Part shown: one piece after another, positions 34,209-43,310 of the stretch | Position numbering within the stretch: position 1 is the first letter of the stretch | Layout of the letters: the number at the start of each line of letters is the position of its first letter | Assembly: GCF_001021165.1 (NCBI RefSeq) | Contig: NZ_AZAY01000048.1 | Span: forward strand, 62,149 to 126,148 | Origin: Marinitoga sp. 1197 | Lineage (GTDB): Bacteria; Thermotogota; Thermotogae; Petrotogales; Petrotogaceae | Length of the DNA: 64,000 bases | Direction: 5' to 3' | Notes under the pieces: model-generated | Told to the model about the DNA's origin: nothing | Seen by the model: only the letters and a program-made list of their open reading frames with translations | Database searches by the model: none | Made by a program: the position numbers and the translations under genes

Positions 34209-36686
34209 ATGGAATTCGATCATAAAAATATAGAAGAAAAATGGCAAAAAAAATGGGCAGAAAAAAATATCTTTAAGACTTCACAAAGAAGCGATAAGAA
34301 AAAATATTACGTTTTGACAATGTTCCCATATCCATCTGGAACTATACACGTTGGTCATGTAAAAAATTATGTAATTGGCGATGTTGTTGCTAGATATAAA
34401 AAAATGCAGGGATTTAATGTTTTACATCCCTTTGGATATGACGCTTTTGGATTACCAGCAGAAAATGCTGCTATAAAAAATAATGTAAATCCTGGAGATT
34501 GGACTTTTAAAAATATTGAAATTATAAAAAAGCAAATTAAAAAGATTGGAATTAGTTATGATTGGGATAGAGAAATTGCAACATGTAAAGAAGATTATTA
34601 TAAATGGACCCAATGGATATTTTTGAAATTATATGAAAAAGGTTTAGCTTATAAAAAACATGCTGCTGTTAATTGGTGTCCAAGCTGTAAAACTGTTTTA
34701 GCCAATGAACAGGTTGTTAATGGAAAATGTGAAAGATGTGGTACAGAAATAGAAATGAAAAAGTTAGAACAATGGTATTTTAAAATAACAGATTATTCTG
34801 AAAAGTTATTAAATGATCTTGAAAAACTTGAGGGATGGCCTGAAAATGTTAAAATTATGCAAAAGAATTGGATTGGAAAAAGTGTAGGAGCTGAAGTTAA
34901 GTTTAAAATTGACGGTACAGAAAAAGAATTAACTGTTTTCACCACAAGACCGGATACTCTCTGGGGTGTAACTTTTATGGCTTTAGCTCCTGAATCTCCT
35001 ATTGTTGAAGAATTAACAACTCCAGAGCAAAAGAAAGAAGTAGAAGAATTTTTAAACAGAGTAACTAAAGAAGATAAATTTAAGAGAATTGCACAAGGTG
35101 CAAAGAAAGATGGGGCCTTTACAGGAAGTTATGCAATTAATCCAGTAAACGGAGAAAAAATACCTATTTATGTAGCTAATTATATTTTATTTGAGTATGG
35201 TACTGGAGCAATTATGGCTGTCCCTGCACATGACCAAAGAGATTTTGAATTTGCCAAAGAATTTAATTTGCCAATTAGAGTTGTTATTAAACCAGAAAAC
35301 AAAAATTTTCTCGAAGAAGATTTAACAGAAGCTTTTACCGATGATGGAATAATGGTAAATTCTAATAAATTTGATGGCATGAAAAATAGAGAAGCTTTGC
35401 CAAAAATTATTGATTGGCTTGAAAAAAATAATATAGGAAATAAAAGCATTCAATATAAATTAAGGGATTGGTTGATATCAAGACAAAGATACTGGGGAGC
35501 ACCAATACCTATAATTTATTGTGAAAAATGTGGAACTGTCCCTGTACCAGAAAAAGATTTACCCGTAAAACTTCCTACAAATGTTACTTTTGAGCCAACA
35601 GGAAAAAGCCCTTTAACTTATACCGATGAATTTATTAATACTACATGTCCAAAATGTGGAAGACCCGCAAAAAGAGAAGTTGATACAATGGATACATTCG
35701 TTGATAGTAGTTGGTATTATTTAAGATATATTAATCCTAAGATGAATGATAAGCCTTTTGATTCAGATGATGTAAATTACTGGCTTCCAGTTGACCAATA
35801 TATTGGTGGTGTTGAACATGCTATTTTGCATTTATTATATTCACGATTTATAACAAAAGTATTATATGACCTTGGGTATATTAATTTTGTTGAGCCATTC
35901 TCCAATCTATTTACTCAGGGAATGATATATAAAGATGGAGCAAAAATGTCAAAATCAAAAGGTAATGTTGTTTCTCCAGATGAAATGGTTGAAAAGTATG
36001 GAGCAGATACACTAAGATTATATATGCTATTTATGGGGCCACCAGAAAAAGATGCAGAATGGAATGATGCAGGTTTAGAAGGTATTGCTAGATTTATGAA
36101 TAAAGTATGGATTGCAATGTCTAAAATAATAGAAGTAACAAAAAATGTTGACACAAAAAATATGAAACTAAATACAAAAGAAGAAAAATCTTTAAGAAGA
36201 AAATTGCATCAAATGATTGGAAAAATAACAAATGATATAGAAAAGAATTTTCAATTTAATACTGCAATTAGTGGTATGATGGAATTAATTAATGAACTTA
36301 ATTCATATATAAATAATATCTCAAAAAAAGACTGGAATAAAGAATTATTAAAAGAAGTTGCAGAAGATTTTATTATTCTTTTATCTCCTTTTGCACCTCA
36401 TTTATCAGAAGAATTATGGCATATGATGGGCCATAATACATTTGTTGTCAATGCGAAATGGCCAGATGTAGACAAAAAAGCTCTAGAAGTTGATGAATTA
36501 GAAATTGTTGTTCAGATAAATGGTAAAGTAAGATCAAAAATAATAGTTGATGCAAATTCAACTGAAGAAATGATTAAAAATAAAGCATTTGAAGATGAAA
36601 AAGTAAAAAAATACATTGAAAATTCAGAGATAAAAAAGGTAATTCTTGTAAAAGGTAAATTGCTTAATATAGTGATTAAAAAGTGA
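34209..36686 (+). CDS. leuS: Leucyl-tRNA synthetase (leucine--tRNA ligase)
   Basis: 825 residues, a normal bacterial length. The class I HIGH box is PYPSGTIHVGH (about 41-51) and the KMSKS loop is AKMSKSKGNVV (about 578). Zinc knuckles appear as NWCPSCK with CERCG and again as CEKCGTVP and CPKCGRP. The CP1 editing domain has TTRPDTLWG. The C-terminal domain ending in VKGKLLNIVIK is complete. The start at 34209 is chosen because GGAGGTTATAAA precedes it; the upstream in-frame codon has none. Confidence 0.97.
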   Translation: MEFDHKNIEEKWQKKWAEKNIFKTSQRSDKKKYYVLTMFPYPSGTIHVGHVKNYVIGDVVARYKKMQGFNVLHPFGYDAFGLPAENAAIKNNVNPGDWTFKNIEIIKKQIKKIGISYDWDREIATCKEDYYKWTQWIFLKLYEKGLAYKKHAAVNWCPSCKTVLANEQVVNGKCERCGTEIEMKKLEQWYFKITDYSEKLLNDLEKLEGWPENVKIMQKNWIGKSVGAEVKFKIDGTEKELTVFTTRPDTLWGVTFMALAPESPIVEELTTPEQKKEVEEFLNRVTKEDKFKRIAQGAKKDGAFTGSYAINPVNGEKIPIYVANYILFEYGTGAIMAVPAHDQRDFEFAKEFNLPIRVVIKPENKNFLEEDLTEAFTDDGIMVNSNKFDGMKNREALPKIIDWLEKNNIGNKSIQYKLRDWLISRQRYWGAPIPIIYCEKCGTVPVPEKDLPVKLPTNVTFEPTGKSPLTYTDEFINTTCPKCGRPAKREVDTMDTFVDSSWYYLRYINPKMNDKPFDSDDVNYWLPVDQYIGGVEHAILHLLYSRFITKVLYDLGYINFVEPFSNLFTQGMIYKDGAKMSKSKGNVVSPDEMVEKYGADTLRLYMLFMGPPEKDAEWNDAGLEGIARFMNKVWIAMSKIIEVTKNVDTKNMKLNTKEEKSLRRKLHQMIGKITNDIEKNFQFNTAISGMMELINELNSYINNISKKDWNKELLKEVAEDFIILLSPFAPHLSEELWHMMGHNTFVVNAKWPDVDKKALEVDELEIVVQINGKVRSKIIVDANSTEEMIKNKAFEDEKVKKYIENSEIKKVILVKGKLLNIVIKK

Positions 36687-36699
36687 TTGGAGGTAAATT

Positions 36700-37356
36700 A
36701 TGAAAAATCCAAAAATTCCAAAACCAACTATTAAAAGACTCGCGATGTATTATCGATGTTTGGAAAATAAAAAATCATCGGGAGTCCAAAGAACTTCATC
36801 TAAAGAATTAGCAGAATCGTTACATATTAAAGCAAGTCAAATTAGAAAAGATTTGTCCTATTTTGGAGAATTTGGAAAACGTGGTGTGGGGTATGATATT
36901 GATAAACTAATGAATTCAATTAAATCTATTTTAGGGCTTAATAAAAAATGGAGTGTTGCTATTGTTGGAGTTGGAAACCTGGGATCAGCTATTGCTAATT
37001 ATACTGGTTTAGAAAAAAATGGTTTTTTTATAAAAGTTGCTTTTGATAAAGATAAAACAAAAATCGGGAAACAAATATCAGCTGGAATCTTAGTCTATGA
37101 TATGAAAGATATGAAAAAAATATGTGCTGAAAAAGGAATAGAAATTGCTATTTTAGCGGTACCGGCAGAAGTTGCACAAAAAGTTGCTGAACAATTAGTA
37201 GAAACAGGCATAAAAGGGATATTAAATTTTGCACCTACTTCTTTAAGTTTGCCAGAAAATATTGCTGTTGAAAATGTGGATTTCACCATTTCTTTAAAAG
37301 CTTTAACCTATGATATAGTTTCTAATAATAAGAATATATATGAATTACAGGAATAA
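36700..37356 (+). CDS. rex: Redox-sensing transcriptional repressor Rex
   Basis: 218 residues. An N-terminal winged helix (about 1-80) contains YYRCLENKKSSGVQRTSSKELAESLHIKASQIRKDLSYFG; then a Rossmann domain with AIVGVGNLGSAIANY and IAILAVPAEVAQ, and the swapped C-terminal helix with FTISLKALTYDI. Rex senses the NADH/NAD+ ratio and represses fermentation and hydrogenase genes. Its stop is only 3 bases before tRNA-Leu, so both are probably on one transcript with leuS. Confidence 0.95.
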   Translation: MKNPKIPKPTIKRLAMYYRCLENKKSSGVQRTSSKELAESLHIKASQIRKDLSYFGEFGKRGVGYDIDKLMNSIKSILGLNKKWSVAIVGVGNLGSAIANYTGLEKNGFFIKVAFDKDKTKIGKQISAGILVYDMKDMKKICAEKGIEIAILAVPAEVAQKVAEQLVETGIKGILNFAPTSLSLPENIAVENVDFTISLKALTYDIVSNNKNIYELQE

Positions 37357-37359
37357 TAT

Positions 37360-37446
37360 GTCGGGGTGGCGGAATTGGCAGACGCGTATGACTCAGAATC
37401 ATATGGATATTCATCCATGCGGGTTCAAGTCCCGTCCCCGACACCA
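37360..37446 (+). tRNA. tRNA-Leu (anticodon CAG)
   Basis: 87 bases with the long variable arm of class II tRNAs (GGATATTCATCC). Acceptor GTCGGGG pairs CCCCGAC; anticodon stem TATGA/TCATA encloses CTCAGAA with anticodon CAG; T arm is CGGG-TTCAAGT-CCCG; 3' CCA encoded. It reads CUG. It begins 3 bases after the rex stop codon and downstream of leuS. Confidence 0.97.
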
Positions 37447-37449
37447 TAT

Positions 37450-37473
37450 AACCCGCTTATGCGGGTTTTTTTT
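37450..37473 (+). terminator. Intrinsic terminator after tRNA-Leu
   Basis: AACCCGC-TTAT-GCGGGTT hairpin followed by a run of T. Confidence 0.88.
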
Positions 37474-37491
37474 AATAAGGAAGGTGGTAAT

Positions 37492-38181
37492 ATGGGAAAA
37501 TTGTATATAATAGGAACACCTATAGGAAATCTGAAAGATATTTCTTTAAGAGCTGTTGAGATATTAAAGAAATCAGATATTATTTTTGTAGAAGATAAAA
37601 GAGTAACTATAAAATTATTAAATAATCTTGATATTGGGAAAAAAGAATTATTTACTTTTAGCGAATATAACGCTAATAAAGTTCTTAAAAAAGCTCTGGA
37701 AATTATTAAAGAAAAAAATATTTGTTCTCTTGTAAGTGATGCAGGCATGCCTGTAATATCTGATCCTGGTTATCAATTAATAAATAAATGCTGGGAAGAT
37801 AATGTGGAAATAGATATCATACCAGGTCCAAATGCACCTTCTGCTGCAATTGCTTTAAGCGGATTTCCTGGTTCAAAATATATGTTTCAGGGGTTTTTGC
37901 CTCGTGGTAAAAACAAAAGACGTCTTCTTAGAAAAATTAAAGATCTTGGAATTCTTTTTGTTTTTTTTGAATCACCACAGAGACTAAATAACACTTTAAA
38001 AGAAATATTAGAAATAGTTGGTAATAGAGACATTTTTATAGCAAGAGAAATGACAAAAATTCATCAAGAATTATTCAGAGGAACTATTAAAGAAGCCATT
38101 GCTCATTTTTCAGAAAGAAATATTAAGGGTGAAATAACAATCGTGTTATCCGGAAAAGAGGGAGAAAGTGAAAATATCTGA
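37492..38181 (+). CDS. rsmI: 16S rRNA 2'-O-methyltransferase RsmI
   Basis: 229 residues of the tetrapyrrole-methylase fold: KLYIIGTPIGNLKDISLRAVEILK at the start, EDKRVTIKLL, SDAGMPVISDPG and IPGPNAPSAAIALSGFPG. RsmI methylates C1402 of 16S rRNA. AAGGAAGGTGGT precedes the ATG at 37492. The frame is open upstream through the tRNA, but only because the tRNA lacks stops. The stop overlaps the xseA start. Confidence 0.95.
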   Translation: MGKLYIIGTPIGNLKDISLRAVEILKKSDIIFVEDKRVTIKLLNNLDIGKKELFTFSEYNANKVLKKALEIIKEKNICSLVSDAGMPVISDPGYQLINKCWEDNVEIDIIPGPNAPSAAIALSGFPGSKYMFQGFLPRGKNKRRLLRKIKDLGILFVFFESPQRLNNTLKEILEIVGNRDIFIAREMTKIHQELFRGTIKEAIAHFSERNIKGEITIVLSGKEGESENI

Positions 38182-39586
38182 AAATAAAAAAATTTTTGAA
38201 AATTTAATAGATTTGTTTAATTGGATTCAGATGGAATTGAATGAAACAGAACTTTTTAATTCTATTATAATATTTAATGGGGATATTTCAAAGGCAAAAA
38301 CAAGCAGTGCTGGTGATTTATTTATAGAAGTTTCTCAAAGAAATGACAAAGGAAAAACTTTTAAAATAAGTGTATTTTTATCAAGATATCATATAAAAAC
38401 ACTTTTAAATAGTCTTGGTTTGAAAAATATCAAAGAATTAGAAAATAAAAACTGGAAATTTTATGGGAAACTTTCTTTCTGGCCTACTTCAGCTTCTTTA
38501 GCCATAAGATTACAATCTCTTGTCCCCATTGGAGAATCTAAGCTGGAAAAAAGAAAAAAAGCTATTATAAATAAATTAAAAATAAATGGGTTATTAAGGG
38601 AAAGAAAAAATAAATTAGATGATTTACCTCCTACAAGAAAAATTGCTATTATTTCATCTCAAACCGCTGCTGGATATGGCGATTTTATAAAAAACATCAA
38701 TAAACTTTCTTCACCACCTTTAATTCATCTTTATTCCTCACCAATGCAGGGAGTAGAAGTCCCTACAGGTATTAATAAATCATTAGATTTAATCCTGAAT
38801 TCTAAAATAGATTATGATATTATTGTAATTATAAGAGGCGGTGGTGCTCAATCTGATTTAATGTATTTTAATGATTATGATTTAGCAGAAAAAATCGCTA
38901 TTGTAAATAATACAATACCTGTTTTAACTGGTATTGGTCATGAACAGGATATAACTATACCCGATTATGTTTCTTATATAAATTTTTCTACACCTACCGA
39001 AGTAGCGAGAGCTATCGTTAATCAAATAGAAAATTTTAATAATCAAATAAATGAAAATTTTCAAAAAATTTATTATATGGTTAATAATATATTTTCACAT
39101 GCTGAATTTTTTTCAAAAAATATACTAAACAATATAAATTCAACTATTAATCATCTGTTTGAAAAAGAAAAAAATAAAATGAACTTTTATATTAATTCAC
39201 TAACTAATTTTCAAAATATATTATCTTCATTTGAAACTTGGTTGTACAGGGAATTAAATTTTATTAATTATGTATCAGAACATATAAATAATAAAATAAA
39301 TGTTCTATATAATGAAAATATTGCTTTTGAAAAAAATATAAAAAAAGATTTTGATTTACTTGAATCTTATAATTTGAAAAAAATTAATGATTATTATGTT
39401 GAAATAACTAAAAATAGTCCTTTTAGCTCTTTTTTAAGTGGAGGAGGCGTTATTATTCAGAAATCCAAAATAATTTCAAGCGTATATGATCTGGATAAAA
39501 ATAAAGAATTAGAGATTAAACTAAAGGATGGGGAAGTTAAAAGTGATATAAAAGAAATTAAATACTATAGGGAGGATCTAAAATGA
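38168..39586 (+). CDS. xseA: Exodeoxyribonuclease VII large subunit
   Basis: 472 residues. The N-terminal OB-fold (about 1-100) has SAGDLFIEVSQRND and KNWKFYGKLSFWP. The catalytic domain has RKIAIISSQTAAGYGDFI, IRGGGAQSDLMYFNDYDLAEKIA and GIGHEQDITIPDYVS. A long coiled-coil C-terminal part that binds several XseB copies follows. The start codon is GTG at 38168, inside rsmI, with GGGAG upstream. The stop overlaps xseB by four bases. Exonuclease VII degrades single-stranded DNA and acts in repair. Confidence 0.92.
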   Translation: MKISENKKIFENLIDLFNWIQMELNETELFNSIIIFNGDISKAKTSSAGDLFIEVSQRNDKGKTFKISVFLSRYHIKTLLNSLGLKNIKELENKNWKFYGKLSFWPTSASLAIRLQSLVPIGESKLEKRKKAIINKLKINGLLRERKNKLDDLPPTRKIAIISSQTAAGYGDFIKNINKLSSPPLIHLYSSPMQGVEVPTGINKSLDLILNSKIDYDIIVIIRGGGAQSDLMYFNDYDLAEKIAIVNNTIPVLTGIGHEQDITIPDYVSYINFSTPTEVARAIVNQIENFNNQINENFQKIYYMVNNIFSHAEFFSKNILNNINSTINHLFEKEKNKMNFYINSLTNFQNILSSFETWLYRELNFINYVSEHINNKINVLYNENIAFEKNIKKDFDLLESYNLKKINDYYVEITKNSPFSSFLSGGGVIIQKSKIISSVYDLDKNKELEIKLKDGEVKSDIKEIKYYREDLK

Positions 39587-39843
39587 ATATTGATGAAATT
39601 TTGAAAATGACAAAAACAGAGTTAAAGAAAAAAACATTTAAAGAAATAACAGAAATGCTTGAATTAATTTCTCAAATATTTCAAAAAAATGGCAGTGAAT
39701 TGGATATTGAATATGCTCTGGAAATTTATAAAAAAGGATTAGATTTGTTATTATTGGCAAAAGAAAAGTTGGTAATAGCAAAAGAGGAAAAGGAAAAAAT
39801 TGATAAGAGATTCGAAGAAATTAAAATGAAATTTGAAAATTAG
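39583..39843 (+). CDS. xseB: Exodeoxyribonuclease VII small subunit
   Basis: 86 residues, helical, with the XseB pattern TFKEITEMLELISQIF, GSELDIEYALEIYKKGLDLLLLAKEKL and a charged tail. It packs on the coiled coil of XseA. GGGAGGATC precedes the ATG. From 39609 on, the gene and the next 16 bases recur at 43995-44245 with three differences, so a broken second copy of the 3' part lies about 4.4 kb downstream, on the other side of the RiPP locus. Confidence 0.93.
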   Translation: MNIDEILKMTKTELKKKTFKEITEMLELISQIFQKNGSELDIEYALEIYKKGLDLLLLAKEKLVIAKEEKEKIDKRFEEIKMKFEN

Positions 39844-39859
39844 CTTTGAAATCACCCCT
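39609..39859 (+). repeat. Left direct repeat (xseB 3' part) flanking the RiPP island
   Basis: 251 bases matching 43995-44245 at a constant offset of 4386 without gaps. The three differences are at 39786 (G/A), 39843 (G/A) and 39844 (C/T). The repeat starts 26 bases inside xseB and ends 16 bases past its stop codon. Confidence 0.95.
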
Positions 39860-39978
39860 TCGTGTAAAATTGACCGACTTCATTTTACACTTTAGATTTT
39901 TATGAATAAAAATCTAAAGGAAAAAAGGTAATTTGCGAGTTATCGCTTCTCTTACTTTTTGGACATGTTATTAGACAT
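39860..39978. other. Left edge of the island with two hairpins and repeat-like sequence
   Basis: GTGTAAAAT/ATTTTACAC (39862-39890, loop of 11) is followed by a perfect 13-bp hairpin TTTAGATTTTTAT/ATAAAAATCTAAA (39891-39918). Either could terminate xseB transcription. At 39943-39958 ATCGCTTCTCTTAC resembles part of the insertion inside repeat copy 3 (near 53135). ACTTTTTGGACAT at 39955-39967 resembles the right end of the palindromic repeats. No gene is seen. Confidence 0.5.
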
Positions 39979-40009
39979 AAAAATCAAATGAGGCTTTCGC
40001 CTCATTTGA
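39979..40009 (-). terminator. Intrinsic terminator of the RiPP operon
   Basis: On the minus strand the perfect hairpin TCAAATGAGGC-GAAA-GCCTCATTTGA has a GNRA tetraloop and is followed by TTTTT. It starts 6 bases after the stop codon of the ABC exporter gene. Confidence 0.9.
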
Positions 40010-40014
40010 AGTTT

Positions 40015-41682
40015 TTAAACTTTTATTAGATTTCCTTTTTTTATTTTATATACTTCATCACATATTTTTAATGTAGAATCACGATGTGTTATTATTACTA
40101 TTATTTTTCTTTCTTTTTTTAATTTTATCAAAATATCGTGTATTAATTTTTCATTTTTTGAATCCATTGCAGATGTAAATTCATCAAGTAATATGATTTG
40201 AGGATTAGTTATTAATGCTCTTGCTATTGCAATTAATTGTTTCTGTCCTCCAGATAAACTTATATTTTGAATTTTTTCATCTATACCTTTTTCAAATTTT
40301 GACACCATTTTTTCTATACCTGTTATTTTCAAGATTTCTTTTAATCTCTTTTCTGAAATTTCTCTACCCATTAATATGTTTTCTCTTATTGTACAATTTT
40401 TAAATAAAACTGGTTCCTGTTCAACAAAACCTATATTTCCTCTTAAAATATTATTATCTATTTCTTCAGTGTTATTCAACATAACCTTTCCATTTTTAGT
40501 CTTATATAAGCCCATTAATACATTGAACAGTGTTGTTTTCCCTGCGCCATTTTCACCTGTTATACATGTAATTTTCCCATTTATCAAATCCAAATTTATT
40601 GAATTTAAAATTTTTTCACTATCAAAACTAAACTCAATTTTTTCAAGCCTAATAGAATTTATATCTTTTTCTTCTTTTGATTCTACAACAGTTTCTTCTT
40701 TATATTTTGTTATTTCAATAACTCTTTTTATTCCTCCCCATGAACTTCTCAGCACCATATTCACTTTCATTAATAATTGCAAAGGTGTCATTAACGTTTG
40801 TATATATGTCCAGAATGCTATTAATGTTCCCAAAGTTATCTCATCTTTTATTATTAAATATCCTCCATAACTAAATACACCTACAGTTATTACTCCATTT
40901 ATAGAATTACCTATTGCCCCGGTTAATTTTATCAATTTTGCAAATTTTTTCCCTATTTTATAATGACTATCAAGATATTTATTTATCATATTCTCTATCC
41001 ATTTATATGATGACATTACCTTTATAGTTTTAATATTATTTATAATATCTATTAATACACTTGATATTTCGCCGAAGTTTTTTCTTTCAATAATAGAGAC
41101 CTTTTCTGCTTTTGTATTTACTATTTTCAAAAATAATAATGAACATAAAGTCAAGAATATTGGTACCATTGTAAGTTTCCAATTTAGATAAAACATCATA
41201 ATAATTATTCCTGATATTTGTAATACTGATAATACAAATACTGGAAATACCTGTGAAACAACAACGCCAACCATTTCAAGATCAGACATTAATTTTGAAA
41301 TCAATTCACCAGAGTTTATTTTCACAAAAAATTCATAAGGTAGTTTTGTTAATTTTATTGTTATTTCCTTTCTTATATCTCTTTTTGCTTTCAATGCATT
41401 AATTTCAAATATTACTTCTCCAAAATATGTTATTATTGATATTCCTAAAAGAGCTGAAATCATCACCAATATATATTTAAACAATATTTGAAAGTTTTTT
41501 GCTGGAATTACTGTATCTATCATATATTTTATTAATATCGGAAAGACTAATATAGACACTGCCATCAAACTTATAAAAAGTATTGCTATTATCTGTCTTT
41601 TCCAATATCTTTTAAATAAGGTAAATAAAAAATAATAAATTTCTTTTTTTTCTAATTTTTCAATGTTTCCTTTTTCTCCCAT
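40015..41682 (-). CDS. ABC exporter (membrane and ATPase domains fused), no peptidase domain
   Basis: 555 residues. Residues 1-310 hold a six-helix ABC exporter membrane domain (ILFISLMAVSILVFPILIKYMIDTVIP at the first helix). The ATPase follows with Walker A GENGAGKTT (about 375), Q-loop VEQEPVLF, signature LSGGQKQL, Walker B IILLDEFTSAMD and ITHRDS. No N-terminal C39 cysteine protease is present, so if it exports the neighbouring peptides another enzyme must remove the leader, or no cleavage occurs. The start overlaps the end of the radical SAM gene by 31 bases, so the two are translated together. Bacterial toxin, peptide or lipid export are all possible; context favours a peptide. Confidence 0.88.
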   Translation of the reverse strand: MGEKGNIEKLEKKEIYYFLFTLFKRYWKRQIIAILFISLMAVSILVFPILIKYMIDTVIPAKNFQILFKYILVMISALLGISIITYFGEVIFEINALKAKRDIRKEITIKLTKLPYEFFVKINSGELISKLMSDLEMVGVVVSQVFPVFVLSVLQISGIIIMMFYLNWKLTMVPIFLTLCSLLFLKIVNTKAEKVSIIERKNFGEISSVLIDIINNIKTIKVMSSYKWIENMINKYLDSHYKIGKKFAKLIKLTGAIGNSINGVITVGVFSYGGYLIIKDEITLGTLIAFWTYIQTLMTPLQLLMKVNMVLRSSWGGIKRVIEITKYKEETVVESKEEKDINSIRLEKIEFSFDSEKILNSINLDLINGKITCITGENGAGKTTLFNVLMGLYKTKNGKVMLNNTEEIDNNILRGNIGFVEQEPVLFKNCTIRENILMGREISEKRLKEILKITGIEKMVSKFEKGIDEKIQNISLSGGQKQLIAIARALITNPQIILLDEFTSAMDSKNEKLIHDILIKLKKERKIIVIITHRDSTLKICDEVYKIKKGNLIKV

Positions 41683-43040
41683 ATAAATAAATCACCTTCT
41701 TTATTATCAGAAAATTTTAAACATCTTGGATCGTGTTTATAAAAATTTCCATAATATTTATATGCTACCGCTCTACAACCACCATTACATATACTAAATT
41801 TATTACAATTAATACATTCCTTTATTTCTAAATTGTACCTAAATTTATTCGCTTCTTTAGAAAACCATATTTCTTTTACAGATTTTTTAAATACATTACC
41901 ATAACTAAACGCTGATTTATCTATACCTTCAACAACATCGCATAATATAACTTCACCATCAGAACACACTTGCATGGCGACTTTCGCACCGCCGCAAGTT
42001 ATATCACCAGTATATTTTTGCAGTCCATAAACAATTTTAATATTTCCTTTATATATTTTTTCATATTTCATCTTTAAAGATAAAGCATAATTTAATTCTT
42101 CTTCATTCAAAGTGTTAGAGATATTCCCTCTTCCAACAGGCAATAAAGGAACAACCCTTATTTCTTCAACTCCTAAAAATGGAAGTTTTTGAAATAAAAT
42201 TTCTAAATCATATAGATTTTTTTTTGTTAATGTAATTCTTCCACGTGTTTTTATATTAAATACATTACACCAATAAAATGCTTCTATTACTTTATTAAAT
42301 TCTTCTTTCTTTAAGCCTGTTAACTGTGACCATTTTTGATGATCCCATGTGTCTATACTAATTTGTATATTTCTTAACCCAGCTTCAACTAATTCAATAA
42401 TTTTTTCTTTTGTCAATATAGTACCTTTTGTTGAAACCTCATAATTTATTCTTTTCTCTTCTAAAAAATTAATAATTTTAGATAATCCTGGATGAGCAAT
42501 GGGATCTCCTCCAGATAATGATACATATTCAACTTTCCCCAATTCTTCAGCTTCTTCTATTATTGAAATAACTTTTTCAGTAGGTAAATATTTCTTAGAT
42601 GTATTAGGACTGAATTTACCAAAACAATAACTACAATTTAAAGGGCAATAATCTGTTAATGAAAACCCTATACTATTTATTTTTTTAGGTATAATTATAG
42701 GATTATCGATTTCTGGAATAAAAATAAATTCATTTTCGTTATTTCTGGATAATCTTTTTTCTAATTTTTGAGGTAAAAAATTTATTATATTAGCTTCTAT
42801 AAATTTATTTATCAAATTGAGTAAATCACTTTCTACTATGTCATATGGCATTTCATACAAATTAGATATTTCACATATTATCTCTTCTATATTTCTTGTT
42901 CCATCGCATAAAGATAAAAAAAATGCTTCTGTCTGACTTAAAAAAATCAAATTACTTCCACCTATATACTTCAGTATAGCTCCTTTATTTGTTTTTATTA
43001 AATCAACTTTTGGAGATAACAACAATATTTTATTTTTCAT
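41652..43040 (-). CDS. Radical SAM/SPASM peptide-modifying enzyme with N-terminal PqqD-like domain
   Basis: 462 residues in three parts. Residues about 15-95 form a PqqD-like RiPP recognition domain (GGSNLIFLSQTEAFFLSLCDGTRNIEEI), which binds leader peptides. The radical SAM core has C132-x3-C136-x2-C139 and the SLSGGDP strand. The C-terminal SPASM domain shows the classical spacing C349...G362-x4-C367 and C409-x2-C412-x5-C418-x3-C422-x17-C440, enough for two auxiliary [4Fe-4S] clusters. This layout is that of sactipeptide/ranthipeptide-type maturases that form thioether or C-C links. It lies downstream of two small Cys-containing peptide genes, 148 bases after the nearer one, and overlaps the exporter gene. 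Confidence 0.9.
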   Translation of the reverse strand: MKNKILLLSPKVDLIKTNKGAILKYIGGSNLIFLSQTEAFFLSLCDGTRNIEEIICEISNLYEMPYDIVESDLLNLINKFIEANIINFLPQKLEKRLSRNNENEFIFIPEIDNPIIIPKKINSIGFSLTDYCPLNCSYCFGKFSPNTSKKYLPTEKVISIIEEAEELGKVEYVSLSGGDPIAHPGLSKIINFLEEKRINYEVSTKGTILTKEKIIELVEAGLRNIQISIDTWDHQKWSQLTGLKKEEFNKVIEAFYWCNVFNIKTRGRITLTKKNLYDLEILFQKLPFLGVEEIRVVPLLPVGRGNISNTLNEEELNYALSLKMKYEKIYKGNIKIVYGLQKYTGDITCGGAKVAMQVCSDGEVILCDVVEGIDKSAFSYGNVFKKSVKEIWFSKEANKFRYNLEIKECINCNKFSICNGGCRAVAYKYYGNFYKHDPRCLKFSDNKEGDLFIWEKKETLKN

Positions 43041-43088
43041 TTTGTCCCCCCGTATAAATAAATTTAATTTAGTTAAATTTTATCCATG

Positions 43089-43141
43089 GGCGTCTTCCAA
43101 TTTATATTTTTATAACAAATAAAGTTTTATTGGAAGACGCC
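43089..43141 (-). other. Perfect 13-bp hairpin between precursor genes and the maturase gene
   Basis: GGCGTCTTCCAAT (43089-43101) and ATTGGAAGACGCC (43129-43141) with a 27-base AT-rich loop. The stem is far more GC-rich than its surroundings. No T run follows on the minus strand, so it is not a standard terminator; partial termination, RNA processing or transcript protection are possibilities. Confidence 0.75.
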
Positions 43142-43187
43142 ATCTGATTTTTTTAATTTCACAAAAAAACTTCTAGAACACTTATTA

Positions 43188-43286
43188 TTACCATACAATT
43201 CCACAAACAACTATAGCATTTTGGCAAAATGCACAGGCTAATATAGGATCTTGACTTTTATTAACTAGATAATACCCTTTTAACAT
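43188..43286 (-). CDS. Putative RiPP precursor peptide 1 (32 residues)
   Basis: ATG at 43286 with GGGGGGAAGG just upstream; 32 codons and TAA. The peptide starts MLKGYYLVNK and ends with C18-A-F-C21-Q-N-A-I-V-V-C28-G-I-V-W32. It matches peptide 2 at 18 of 32 positions without gaps, clustered in the first six residues and from C18 to W32, with a variable middle: the pattern expected for a conserved leader and a conserved modified core. Three cysteines are candidates for thioether formation by the adjacent radical SAM enzyme. No known precursor family is recognised. Confidence 0.8.
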   Translation of the reverse strand: MLKGYYLVNKSQDPILACAFCQNAIVVCGIVW

Positions 43287-43310
43287 TAATCCTTCCCCCC
43301 TTTCAAATTT

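Noticed and set aside
37366-37491. In-frame extension of rsmI
   Set aside because: It reads through tRNA-Leu and a terminator.
39862-39918. Tandem hairpins as a small RNA or CRISPR-like array
   Set aside because: Two unrelated inverted repeats without regular spacing; no CRISPR repeats or cas genes occur in the window.
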